A stretch of DNA of 64,000 bases from positions 12,425,848-12,489,847 of the forward strand of contig NW_026622986.1 in NCBI RefSeq assembly GCF_023065955.2, read 5' to 3'. Source of the DNA: Ursus arctos (lineage: Eukaryota; Chordata; Mammalia; Carnivora; Ursidae). How positions within the stretch are numbered: the stretch's first letter is position 1; each line of letters starts with the position of its first letter. The position numbers and the translations under genes are program-made. A model generated the notes under the pieces. The model was not told the origin of the DNA. It worked only from the letters and a program-made list of their open reading frames with translations, and did not search any database. Shown piece after piece: positions 1 to 12,540 of this stretch.

Positions 1-136
1 AATGTTTTGGTGGTATGAAAATGTATTTTGATTTACATTTTGCTTTAAAAATTGGGAGTTCTGCCTGTAAATAATCTAGGACTTAAACAAAAACAAAAAG
101 AAAAGCCCCACAAAATGTGTTCTTTTTAACCTTTAG

Positions 137-262
<126 letters not shown>

Positions 263-294
263 TAGAAATTCCCCTCTTAGCTTCTTATGTGTGA

Positions 295-866
<572 letters not shown>

Positions 867-2625
867 ATTTGAAAGTCTCATTTACAATAGCAACAAAAAA
901 TTAACTATTTAAATCTTATAAAACATGCACAAAATTTGTATGCTGAAAAGTAGAAAAAATTGATAGAAGAAATCATAGAATACCTAAATAAATGGAGCAA
1001 TATACCATGTTCATGGATTAAAAGACTCAATATTATTATGTCAATTCTTCACAAATTGATCTGTAGATTAAGTGCTATTACAATAAAAATCTCAGTGGAA
1101 TTTTTTTTTGTAGAAATTGACAAGCTGAATCAAAAATTTATAAGGAAAGGCAAAGGAGATGTAATAAACAATTTTGAAAAAGAACAAAGTTGGAGGATTA
1201 ATACTACCTGATTTTCAGACTTAAGTGTAGAGCTACAATAGTTATATTTAACGTTAAAAGCATAATCCACAAGGAATAAATTAGATTTCACCAAAATTAA
1301 GAACTTCTGTTCTCTGAATGAAATTGATAAGAAGATGGAACCTATAAGCTACATACTCAAAGAAACTATTTGCAAGTCACATATCTAATAAAAGACTTGT
1401 ATCCTTAATGCATATATTGTAAAAAGAAACTCTTAAAACTCAATAATAAGAGATCAAATAACAAAAATATGAACAAAAGAGTATGCCAACGATGCTTAAA
1501 TAACAAAATTTATTTAAAAAAATGAACAGATTTGAATAGCACTGAGTGTTATACACAACTAATGAATCATCGAACGCTGCAGAACATAATAAAAAAAAAT
1601 GAATAGTACTTCTCCAAAGACAATAGGTAGATGGCAAATAAACAAATGAAAAGATGTTCAACATCAGTTGTCATTAGGGAAATGCAAATTAAAACACAAG
1701 GAGACATCATTATATACCTATTAAAATGGTTAAAAATTTTTTTTTAAGTCTAACTATACCAGCTGCTGATAAGGATGTGGAACAGCTGGAACTCTCATAT
1801 ATTGCTGGTGAAATGCAAAATAGTGCAGTCACTTTGGAAAACAGTTTGGAAGTTTTTTATAAAGTTAACTATACTTACCACACAGCCTAGCAATCCTACT
1901 CCTTGGTATTTATCCAAATAAAATTAAAACTCATATTTATACGAAAACCACAAACAAATATGTATAGTGGCTTTATTTGTAATCTCTGGGAATGGAGTAA
2001 ACAAACGGGTACCTCTAATCAGGGTAGTATTGCTCAGTAACAGAAAAGGAACAAACATGGATACAAGGAAAGAATCTCATTAGATGAGATTTGGATGAAT
2101 CTCAAATGCATTGTGCTAAGTCAAAGAAGTCAGATTCAGAAGACTACATACTATATGATTCAATTTATATGTCATACCTGCAAATTTAAAATTATAGAGA
2201 CAGAAACAGATCAGTGATTGTCACAGGCTGGGGATGAAGGGAGGGGTTGACTACAAAAGGTAACGATATAGTTTGGGGGAGTGATGGAACTGTCCTACAT
2301 ATGGATTGTAGTGGGGCTATATGATTGTATATGTTTATAAAAACTTTTAGGGGCACCTGAGTGGCTCAGTCAGTTAAGCGTCTTGTCTTTGGCTCAGGTC
2401 ATGATCCCAGGGTCCTGGGATCAAGCCTCACATTGGGCTTCCTGCTCGGTGGGGAGCCTGCCTCCCTCTCCCTCTACCTGTGCTCTTGCTTGCTCTCTCT
2501 CTCTCTCTGTCTCTCTCTCTCAAATAAATAAAACCTTTTAAAAAATTATCTATAAAAAAGCATTTGGAACTGTATAAAGGATGAATCTTATTGTATGTAA
2601 AATATACTTTAATTTTTGAAAAAAG
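867..2625 (+). mobile_element. Old L1 remnant (3' part of ORF2 plus 3' end), interrupted by a SINE
   Basis: Decayed L1 in sense orientation. Near 955-1200 it matches the ORF2 segment before the C-terminal domain (tracts reading like KWSNIPCSWIKRLNIIMSILHK). Around 1620-1950 it carries the late-ORF2 part (ANKQMKRCST-like, then the CX3C zinc-knuckle area). The 3' end, with the TATTGTATGTAAAATATACTT signature, is at 2590-2615 beyond the SINE at 2350. Many stops and indels show that it is ancient. Confidence 0.75.
2350..2540 (+). mobile_element. Can-SINE (tRNA-Lys-derived), inside the old L1
   Basis: Head GGGCACCTGAGTGGCTCAG carries the A-box-like region, followed by a CT-rich tract and an AAATAAATAAAA tail. 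It splits the 3' end of the older L1, so it is younger than that element. Target duplications are not clear. Confidence 0.9.
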
Positions 2626-2698
2626 GAAGTTGATGATAGATACTTGGTTTGACTTTCTAGGTAGGGCCTTTGAAGTAAGTCAAGAATTATATGTTCTC

Positions 2699-5600
2699 CA
2701 TGGAACATTCTCAAGAATAGACCATGTTCTGGGACACAAAACAGGTGTCAGCCGATACCAAAAGATTGAAATTATCCCCTGCATATTCTCAGACCACAAC
2801 GCTCTGAAATTGGAACTCAACCACAAGGAAAAATTTGGAAGAAACTCAAACACTTGGAGACTAAGAACCATCCTGCTCAGGAATGACTCGATAAACCAGG
2901 AAATCAAAAATCAAATTAAACAATTTATGGAGACCAATGAGAATGAAAATACAACAGTCCAAAACCTATGGGATACTGCAAAGGCAGTCCTAAGGGGGAA
3001 ATACATAGCCATCCAAGCCTCACTCAAAAGAATAGAAAAATCTAAAATGCAGTTTTTATATTCTCACCTCAAGAAGCTGGAACAGCAACAGAGGGACAGG
3101 CCTAATCCACACACGAGGAAGCAGTTGACCAAAATTAGAGCTGAAATCAATCAAGCAGAAACCAGAAGTACAGTAGAGCAGATCAACAGGACTAGAAGCT
3201 GGTTCTTTGAGAGAATCAATAAAATTGACAGACCACTGGCAAGACTTATCCAAAAGAAAAGAGAAAGGACCCAGATTATTAAAATTATGAATGAAAAAGG
3301 AGAGGTCACGACGAACACCATTGAAATTGGAAGGATTATTAGAAACTTTTATCAACAGCTATATGCCAATAAACTAAGCAATCTGGAAGAGATGGAATCC
3401 TTCCTGGAAACCTATAAACTACCAAGATTGAAACCGGAAGAAATTGATTTCTTAAACAGGCCAATTAATTATGAAGAAATTGAGTCAGTGATAAACAACC
3501 TTCCAAATAACAAAACTCCAGGCCCGGATGGTTTTCCTGGGGTATTCTACCCAACATTCAAAGAAAAAATAATACCTATTCTCCTAAAGCTATTTCAAAA
3601 AATAGAAACAGAAGGAAAGCTACCAAACTCATTCTATGAGGCCAATATTACCTTGATCCCCAAACCAGGCAAAAGACCCCCTCAAAAAGGAGAATTACAG
3701 ACCAATTTCCCTAATGAATATGGACGCCAAAATCCTCAACAAGATACTTGCTAATAGAATCCAACAGTTCATTAAAAGGATTATCCATCACGATCAAGTG
3801 GGATTCATACCTGGGATGCAAGCGTGGTTCAATATTCGCAAATCAATCAGCGTGATACATCATATCAACAAGAAAAGACTCAGGAACCATATGATCCTCT
3901 CAATCGATGCCGAAAAAGCATTTGACAAAATACAGCATCCTTTCCTGATTAAAACCCTTCAGAGTGTAGGAATAGAAGGTACGTTTCTCAATCTCATAAA
4001 AGCCATCTATGAAAAGCCTACTGCAAATATTATTCTCAATGGGGAAAAGCTGGAAGCCTTTCCCTTAAGATCAGGAACACGACAAGGATGCCCACTCTCG
4101 CCACTATTATTCAACATAGTACTAGAGGTCCTTGCAACAGCAATCAGACAACAAAAAGGGATCAAAGGTATTCAAATCGGCAAAGAAGTCAAAATGTCTC
4201 TCTTCGCAGATGACATGATACTCTATATGGAAAACCCAAAAGAAGCCACTCCCAAACTATTAGAAGTTATAAAGCAATTCAGTAACGTGGCGGGATACAA
4301 AATCAATGCTCAGAAATCAGTTGCATTTCTGTACACAAATAACGAGACCGAAGAAAGAGAAATTAGGGAATCCATCCCATTTACAATAGCACCAAAAACC
4401 ATACGTTACCTTGGAATTAACTTAACCGAGATGTAAAGGACCTATATTCTAGAAACTATAAATCACTCTTGAAAGACATTGAGGAAGACATAAAAAGATG
4501 GAAAGATATTCCATGCTCATGGATCGGAAGAATTAACATAGTTAAAATGTCCATGCTACCCAGAGCAATCTACACTTTCAATGCTATCCCGATCAAAATA
4601 CCGAGGACATTTTTCAAAGAACTGGAACAAATAGTCCTTAAATTTGTATGGAACCAGAAAAGGCCCCGAATCTCCAAGGAACTGTTGAAAAGGAAAAACA
4701 AAGCTGGGGGCATCACAATGCCGGATTTCGAGCTGTACTACAAAGCTGTGATCACAAAGACAGCATGGTACTGGCACAAAAACAGACACATAGACCAATG
4801 GAACAGAATAGAGAGCCCAGAAATGGACCGTCGGCTCTTTGGGCAACTAATATTTGATAAAGCAGGAAAAAACATCCGGTGGGAAAAAGGCAGTCTCTTC
4901 AATAAATGGTGCTGGGAAAATTGGACAGCTACATGCAAAAGAATGAAACTTGACCACTATCTCACACCATACACAAAAATAAACTCCAAATGCATGAAAG
5001 ACCTCGATGTGAGACAGGAATCCATCAGAATTCTAGAGGAGAACATAGGCAGCGACCTCTACGACATCGGCCAAAGCAACCTTTTTCATGACACATCCCC
5101 AAAGGCAAGAGAAACAAAAGATAAAATGAATTTATGGGACTTCATCAAGATTAAAAGTTTCTGCACAGCCAAGGAAACAGTCAGAAAAGCTAAGAGGCAG
5201 CCCACGGAATGGGAGAATATATTTGCAAATGACACTACAGATAAAGGACTGGTATCCAAGATCTACAAAGAACTTCTCAAACTCAATACACGAGAAACAA
5301 ATAAATAAATCAAAAAATGGGCAGAAGATATGAACAGACACTTTTCCAATGAAGACATACAAATGGCTAACAGACACATGAAAAAATGTTCAAAATCATT
5401 AGCCATCAAGGAAATTCAAATCAAAACCACACTGAGATACCACCTTACGCCAATTAGAATGGCAAAAATAGACAAGGCAAGAAACAACAATTGTTGGAGA
5501 GGATGTGGAGAAAGGGGATCCCTCCTACATTGTTGGTGGGAATGCAAGTTGGTACAGCCACTCTGGAAAACAGTGTGGAGGTCCTTTAAAAAGTTAAAAA

Positions 5601-6148
5601 TTGAGCTACCCTATGATCCAGCCATTGCACTACTGGGTGTTTACCCCAAAGATACAGACGTAGTAAAGAGAAGAGCCATATGCACACCAATGTTCATAGC
5701 AGCAATGTCCACAATAGCTAAATCGTGGAAGGAGCTGAGATGCCCTTCAACAGATGACTGGATTAAGAAGTTGTGGTCCAGGGGCGCCTGGGTGGCACAG
5801 CGGTTAAGCATCTGCCTTTGGCTCAGGGTGTGATCCCGGCGTTATGGGATCGAGCCCCACATCAGGCTCCTCCTCTACGAGCCTGCTTCTTCCTCTCCCA
5901 CTCCCCCTGCTTGTGTTCCCTCTCTCGCTGGCTGTCTCTATCTGTGTTAAATAAATAAAATCTTTAAAAAAAAAAAAAAGAAGAAGTTGTGGTCCATATA
6001 TACAATGGAATATTACTCAGCTATCAGAAAGAACGAGTTCTCAACATTTGCTACAACATGGACGGCTCTGGAGGAGATAATGCTAAGTGAAATAAGTCAA
6101 GCAGAGAAAGACAACTATCATATGATTTCTCTCATCTATGGAACATAA
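2699..6148 (+). pseudogene. L1a ORF2 remnant (endonuclease end, RT, zinc knuckle), broken
   Basis: The reading frame covers 2699-~3670, ~3714-4436, 4469-5308 and 5330-5780. Compared with L1b, the lesions are: one extra A in the A run at 3671-3674; loss of one in-frame codon near 4187; loss of one base near 4427; a CAA-to-TAA stop at 5306-5308; and a 200-base SINE with its duplication at 5781-5996. The RT motif here is FADD (4205-4216), the usual form. The C-X3-C-X7-H-X4-C knuckle is present near 5494-5550. It cannot make a working protein because its 5' part is missing and the frame is broken. Confidence 0.9.
5781..5980 (+). mobile_element. Can-SINE inserted in L1a ORF2, with 16-base duplication
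   Basis: Starts GGGGCGCCTGGGTGGCACAG and ends in AAATAAATAAAATCTTT and poly-A. The duplication AAGAAGTTGTGGTCCA is at 5765-5780 and 5981-5996. The empty site exists in L1b at about 44032-44047, which proves the insertion came after L1a was in place. Confidence 0.97.
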
Positions 6149-6512
6149 GAGCTAGAATGATCAGTAGGGGAAGAAAGGGATAAAGAAAGGGGGGGTAATC
6201 AGACGGGGGAATGAAACATGAGAGACTATGAACTATGAGAAACAAACTGAGGGCTTCAGAGGGGAGGGGGGTGGGGGACTGAGATAGGCCGGTGATGGGT
6301 AGTAAGGAGGGCACATATTGCATGGTGCACTGGGTGTTATACACAACTAATGAATCATCGAGCCTTACATCGGAAACCGGGGATGTACTGTATGGTGACT
6401 AACATAATATAATAAAAAATCATTAAAAAAAAATCATTATAAAATAAAATAAAATAAAAATAAAAAATAGACATGAGAGAAAAAAAAAAAGAAAAAAGGA
6501 ATTATATGTTCT

Positions 6513-7899
6513 TATTAGGATGACTAAAAAAAGAAACAAAAAACCCAAACTACCCATTGTGTACAACTTATCCCTGTGAATATTTTTATTATGATCCATG
6601 TAGTTATATAGCGTTATGTTAAAATTTTTGCCATTACTGTGGTTATAGGCGTCTTGTGTTATAAAGTAGTATGAGGGCAGGGACAGACCTCATCTCTCCA
6701 TAAAAGGGTGATCCGTCCCCATCCTATCAGAACAACTGCTTAATTGAGTCTCTAATTCATTTTCAGAATGATGAGTTGAAAGATTTCTGTATTTATATTA
6801 AAAATCAATTAGCTAGTTTTAATATTTTCAATCACATGTGCGGATATGAAATAGAAACATAACTTTGGTGAGTGGGTTAATTTGCCCTCCACCAACCAGT
6901 CCTGTGACCCCTTGGGACTAGAAGAGCCAGTAGAGACCAAGAAGCTAGTGCTCAGGACTGTGGTCTCAGTCCCTTTCCCATCCCACTGCCTGTCAGCTTC
7001 CCCCCTCTTTACTTCTAGGATAAGCATCCCAGTGAAAAAAGACGGAATTTTGAAGGGAGAGGGGTGGTGAGGCACAGCACATAGAAGAGTGGAACCCCTG
7101 AATTTAGTCAAGGACCGTCCATGAGGGCCTTTGCTGTTCCTTCTTGGTTTGTGGTTTGATAGACAGTCTCATCAAAGATGGATTAACTTGTATGTGAATT
7201 TTGTTTTGCAGATGTCAGCAAACTTGTTTAGTCACTTTATCTTATCCTAGATCTAAAAATGTGACTTAATATTAATATATATATAAATATATGTATATAT
7301 ATCCCAGAATTCTACCCATATTAGATCTTATTATATTTTTTACTTACCTCCTTGATAAAGGTTTACCAGATACAAAAATGGGAAGTTTGGTGGATTGAAT
7401 TTACATCTGTAATATCCAGTCCTCAAAATCTCACTTAGTAGGGCACTGCTCTTTAATACAGGCAGGTAAAGATGCTCTCTCACCTTTCTCATGAGTGCAA
7501 GACCAGCCCCAAATATTTTAGAAGAGCCAGATTTGTCCCAATGCTCATTACTCTCTTCTCTCAATGCTTATTGCTTTTTCTAGAAGATACTAAAAGGCTT
7601 TATGCCCTCAAACGCACTGTTAATGCCCCCTCCAGCCCATCTATGTACTAATGTGGCCTATGTTCCAGAAATACCAACTGCTCCTCTCCCTTACTTATAT
7701 AAATTGCATGCTTTTAACATAGCTCATCTCAACAAGGTATTACACTAAACATAATCTACTTAACCTAATTTCTACCAAGATGTGAATGACCGATGCCTCC
7801 TTAACTGTCTTAGAGAGGTAAGTGCTTTCTATAAGAGGTTGATTTTTAACCAAATAAATTTCTACTTGGTGGAATGTCCAGTAAAGTGGTAAATAAGTA

Positions 7900-7940
<41 letters not shown>

Positions 7941-8266
7941 TGCTTTTGAGGGAAGGAATATATGAGATGGGGTAGGAGAAAATAGAGAGACAGCCAAGCA
8001 GGCCTGCTGACCTTGACTGGGGATCCCCCCTTTCCATCCACACTTTTCAGCTGTTCTTAGTTTTTGCAGTAATTCCATTTCCCCTGAGGCTGAATTCACA
8101 AATTATCTTTATTCCCTTATTTTCAGCTTTAGGAGCTTTCATGAAAGTAACAGAAGTGGTTCTGGCTTTGGTGAATATTTGGATGGGGCCCAGGGAGGTA
8201 GAGGAGGAATAACAAAATGAGAGGTGTACCCCACTGTGCATAGACTGCTTAAAAATTGTCTTTGTA
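6513..8266. other. Intronic sequence, no gene seen
   Basis: Unique-looking intron with short open frames on both strands but no motif, splice-bounded exon or recognisable repeat, apart from an AT tract near 7273-7302 and the AAT microsatellite at 7900. Confidence 0.55.
7900..7936. repeat. (AAT)n microsatellite
   Basis: About 12 tandem AAT units with one late interruption (AAC). Probably length-variable between individuals. Confidence 0.95.
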
Positions 8267-8454
8267 GGGGCGCCTGGGTGGCACAGCAGTTAAGCGTCTG
8301 CCTTCGGCTCAGGGCGTGATCCCGGCGTTCTGGGATCGAGCCCCACATCAGGCTCCTCCGCTATGAGCCTGCTTCTTCCTCTCCCACTCCCCCTGCTTGT
8401 GTTCCCTCTCTCGCTGGCTGTCTCTATCTCTGTCAAATAAATAAAATCTTAAAA
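8267..8454 (+). mobile_element. Can-SINE, young class
   Basis: Head GGGGCGCCTGGGTGGCACAG, body with CCTTCGGCTCAGGGCGTGAT, CT-rich tract and A-rich tail. Perfect 16-base duplication AAAAATTGTCTTTGTA at 8251-8266 and 8455-8470. It lies about 270 bases upstream of exon B. Confidence 0.97.
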
Positions 8455-8720
8455 AAAAATTGTCTTTGTAAATCAGGCATTGAACAGAACTACATTTCAA
8501 TAGAAAAATTATAGAACATCTCTTTGCCCCTTGAAGAAAGCAAGTGGGAACACACATCCAGGAAGGTAAAAATAGGCCAGATATTGTATCATCTGGCGAT
8601 ATGCCAAGAATATGCTTTCAATACCTTTATGTCTACATATAGTGCGTATCGAAGAAGAGACATTTTATTATATACAAAATTAATTTTTTACATTAAAAAA
8701 TATCTTGACATTTTCTCTAG

Positions 8721-8924
<204 letters not shown>

Positions 8925-9284
8925 TAAGTTGGTGTCAAATATTTTTTTTCTGGGAAACAACCAAAGATAATGCTTTTGTCTTAAGAGTAAAATGTCTTAC
9001 TTATTCAAAAAACTCAACAAAATGTTATCGATCATCCACTACGTGCAAGGCATTTATTATTAGAATCAAAGAGATCCCTCAGCACTGTCTTGTTCTCTAG
9101 TAGAGGAGTTAATAAATCACCTGAAATTTATGATACCACATATAAAACCCATGCCCATCATAGATACTAACAGGAAAAATTGTAGTGATTTCTGAAGTAG
9201 GAGGGAATATATTTCTTTGCATAAAACAAATGTGAAATTTAATTAGAAATGAGTCTTTTTTTCTTTTCTTTTTTAAATTTTTTT

Positions 9285-9470
9285 TAAAGATTGTATTTAT
9301 TTGACAGAGAGAGAGACAGCCAGCAAGAGAGGGAACACAAACAGGGGGAGTGGGAGAGGAAGAAGCAGGCTCCCGGTGGAGGAGCCTGATGCGGGGCTCG
9401 ATCCCAGGACCCTGGGATCACGCCCTGAGCTGAAGGCAGACGCTTAATGACTGAGCCACCCAAGCACCCC
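9285..9470 (-). mobile_element. Can-SINE, antisense
   Basis: Reverse-complement SINE: TTTAAAGATT, then an AG-rich tract, AAGAAGCAGGCTCCC, and the inverted head ending GAGCCACCCAAGCACCCC. The T-rich flanks (CTTTTTTTCTTTT both sides) are likely the duplication. Confidence 0.93.
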
Positions 9471-9806
9471 CTTTTTTTCTTTTAAACGCTAGTATACACA
9501 AATAGATCTTTGTATTAATTCTATTCTTCCTGTGATTTTATTCAAGAGACCAAATAAAAGATTCAGGTATGGGCTTAATTGTACTTAATTGCCCTTTTAA
9601 TTTCCAGCTGATTTAAGCCACTGATACAATGTTTTGGTGTTAGGTTGATTGAGTTCCTTTTGGCAGTTTGTAGCTGAATGACAAAACTTCTCTCCTGTCC
9701 TAATGATTCCAAAATATCTTTGTTATTCTTATGTGGAAACTATAGTCAAAACATTGGATATGTACCTTGGTTGTTATATGATTTTTTAAAAGTGTGTCAA
9801 GTTAGA

Positions 9807-10028
9807 GGCACCTGGGTGGCTCAGTCACTGAGCATCTGACTCCTGATTTCAGCTCAGGTTGTGACCCCAGCATCATGGGATCAAGCCCCATGTTGGGCTC
9901 CACAGTCAGCATGGAGTCTTTTTGTCCCTCTCCCTCCCCCTCTGCCTCTCTCCCTGCATGTGGGCTCTCTGTCTCCCTCTCTCTCTCTCTCTCTCTCTCA
10001 AATAAATAAATAAATCTTTTTTTTTTAA
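9807..10028 (+). mobile_element. Can-SINE, older class with (CT)n tail
   Basis: GGCACCTGGGTGGCTCAGTC head, then a CT repeat and AAATAAATAAATAAATC tail. An imperfect 19-base duplication flanks it (AAAAGTGTGTCAAGTTAGA at 9788-9806; one mismatch at 10029-10047). Confidence 0.95.
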
Positions 10029-10048
10029 AAAAGTGTGGCAAGTTAGAG

Positions 10049-11356
10049 TCTTTCATTTTTTTGTGTTGGTTTTACACCAAGCTTATCTGCATTACTGTAG
10101 TAATATGTCTTTTGTTAAATTCATGGGAACACAAGTCTTATTATGTATTAGTACATTATTATTTAATATAAATGCCTTCAAATTTGCTACTATTCAATTT
10201 ATGAATAAATTGTGAGTATAAGTTGCCTGGAGTCCACCTCCTGAACTCAGCTTCACTGTGGAAAATTATCCTTTGCTCCTCAATTCAGAATACATAGAAA
10301 ATGATTATGAGATGAATATTTTGGATTGCAGCTTCCCCACATACATGTTAGTTCACTTTGGGTTAAGTTAGTTCACAAATTCCCGGTGAACGGTAACCTC
10401 TGGAGCTCTCCAATGAGGCTCTGGGTTTGTAACCATAGAAATAATCATGTTCATTCTGACTGGTATGTTATAGGATATATTTTAGGGAAGAGTACAATTA
10501 GGATTATATTTTAGACATACTATCAATTAATGAAGTTTTTCCCAACTATCCTAAAGAACTATTCTAGTTTTGGAGTGTTTTCAGTCAGGTTGAAATCCAG
10601 CTCGGTTTGTCATTGGAGCACGGCTGCCTTATCATTTTTCCATTTTTAAAATTTATTTACCCCTATTTTTTCTTTTTTTCTTTTACTTAATTTCAACTGC
10701 ATTTTTAAATTCTAGAGAAGCTTTTTGTGATCTTTGAAAGTGAGTGGAGTGGAGATATTCTCCACGAAATGGAAAATAGACCTGAGGTGGCAGAGAAGAA
10801 CCAGAGCAGGTGTTTATGTCTTTTAAATGAGCCTACCCTTTTATTTAAGGGAATAAGTTCTTTTCTCTTTTTGCCTCTGCCCATGTTTCCCACCCTCATC
10901 TCTGACCACATTTATTTTTACATGTAGTTATATTTATTTATATATGTTTATGTATTTAAATTTTATAATTTTTAAGTAATTTATAAATATATATATATTT
11001 AAGTACTTATAAATATATGTTTATGTTATAGATATATGCTTATTTTTTTATTTCTAATGATGGTGGTATCATGTCAGTTGTGGCTTAAATTCTCATCTAA
11101 ATGTAGATGATTTTAAAGAAGAAATTCTTAAAAGGGGCTACTTAATTGCAAGGAGAAAATGAGCATATTGAAGTCAATGCTCAATAATTCTCACAAATAC
11201 AGCTGTTCCACTGCATTTGTCTCCCACTACTACAGTTTCCTGCAGCAAACATTGATTGTGTGTCTCTCAGAGACCCAGCACTTTATCAGATGCTGCAGGA
11301 GCCGTCCACAAAGTGGCAGATGTGGTACTGTCTACAGAGGAAGGAAAATATTATTT
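10049..11356. other. Intronic sequence, no gene seen; AT-rich tract 10920-11045
   Basis: Contains an AT-rich low-complexity stretch with repeated TATATATTTA-like words at 10920-11045. Nothing else is recognisable. Confidence 0.55.
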
Positions 11357-11562
11357 ATGGAGCACTTACTGTGTATTGGGCACTGTGATAAGCACTTCAT
11401 ATGCATTACCTATTTTAATTCTTACAGTGATAGGATGGATATTATTGTCTGTTTTATACATGAGGAGACTGTGACTGAGAATTGTAATAAGTCACTTAAT
11501 ACCAAAAAGCTAATAAATGACTGAGTTGGGATTTGAGCCCATGTCTCTGACTGCAAAATCCA
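11357..11562 (-). mobile_element. MIR SINE, antisense, old
   Basis: Reads as reverse MIR: GGAGCACTTACTGTGTATTGGGC, a core with CATGAGGAGACTG, and GGATTTGAGCCCATGTCTCTGA. Diverged and without duplications, as expected for this ancient family. Confidence 0.85.
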
Positions 11563-11636
11563 CCATTCATCCATCCATCGATCCAGCCATCCAACCATCC
11601 ATCCATCTACCCATCCGTCCAGCCAGCCAGCCAGCT
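11563..11636. repeat. (CATC)n / (CAGC)n tetranucleotide repeat
   Basis: Imperfect CATC units (CATCCATCCATC and similar) passing into three CAGC units at the 3' end. It seems to have grown at the end of the MIR copy. Confidence 0.9.
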
Positions 11637-12354
11637 TGTTAGCAAATATTAACTGAGTGCTACTATGTGCCAGGAACTGTACTAAGCACAGGAGATATAA
11701 AGCTGAATGAGATAAAATTCCTCCAATTAAGCAGCTCAATCTCCTGGGTAATGTCTCGTTGAAACAAAGCTTGCTAACCATTTATTGGTTTCTAGTCTGT
11801 CAGGAAAGTAGGCCATGAGTTCATCTGCTAAGTGTGAGCAGGTAAGGGTTAAGGGAGAGGGAATGAGGAGACTGTGTGTCTCGGAGGAAGGAGTCTTGGT
11901 AGAGGAAGCTGGAATTAAAAAAGAAAAATTAAGAGCACTGTTTCATGAATATCTCATGAGGCCTTCTGAAGGCAAAGCTGCATTGTTGGCTTTCTAAGCC
12001 TTATTGCTGGCCACTTTGTCAAAGATTCAAAGGTTTCGTGGGTAGGGTAAGCCACACCCTTGTGAGAACTTTGCCACAGTTTTGAGGGTGTTAGAGGTCT
12101 TGACTGCATAGGTGATCCCCAGGGTCCAGAGCAGGTGAACACACATGAGACAGCCCTGAAGACCCTTCTGCAAATGGCTGAGTGGAACTCTGATGAAATA
12201 TGAGAAGATCCACAGTTAGAAGTGGGGTCAGAGTCAGAGAAATACTATTCAGTAACATGCTGAGACCGTACATTTGTCCCCAGGCATTCTGACCTGGGAA
12301 CCAGGTCCTTTCAGCATGTGTGGGTTGCTATGGTCCTCTGTGTTCTTCTTCTTC

Positions 12355-12540
12355 TTCTTTTTTTTTTATTATATTATGTTAGTCACCATACAGTACATCC
12401 CTGGCTTTTGATGTAAAGTTCGATGATTCATTAGTTGCGTATAACACCCAGTGCACCATGCAATACGTGCCCTTCTTACTACCCATCACCGGTCTATCCC
12501 ATTCCCCCAGCCCCCTCCCCTCTGAAGCCCACAGTTTGTT
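12355..12540 (-). mobile_element. Young L1 3'-end fragment, antisense
   Basis: Poly-T, then TTAGTCACCATACAGTACAT, a CCCAGTGCACCATGC block and CCCCTCCCCTCTGAAGCCC: the exact inverse of the L1a/L1b 3' UTR. About 190 bases, extremely 5'-truncated. Confidence 0.95.

Larger units (their letters stand above)
2698..6498 (+). mobile_element. L1a: young 5'-truncated LINE-1 with target-site duplication
   Basis: A 3.8 kb L1 of the same young subfamily as the full-length copy at 38091. It begins within the endonuclease domain of ORF2 (near residue 198) and runs to the L1 3' UTR and an A-rich tail with AAAAT repeats (about 6430-6498). A 14-base duplication, GAATTATATGTTCT, flanks it at 2684-2697 and 6499-6512, which marks target-primed insertion. 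A Can-SINE at 5781-5980 was inserted later. It aligns with 40976-44503 almost base for base, differing by scattered substitutions and a few small indels. Confidence 0.95.

Noticed and set aside
2349..2420. tRNA gene-like A and B boxes in this and similar SINE heads
   Set aside because: They are the tRNA-derived heads of Can-SINEs with body, tail and target duplications, not free tRNA genes.
2680..5377. Minus-strand open frames across L1a (and the same at 40697-43644 across L1b)
   Set aside because: Shadows of ORF2 in the reverse frame.
7740..8099. Poly-Leu/Ile open frames on the minus strand
   Set aside because: Translation of the AAT microsatellite and its flanks.
11159..11524. 121-codon open frame on the + strand
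   Set aside because: Overlaps a MIR element and unique intron, has no splice context or motif, and is mirrored by a second frame.
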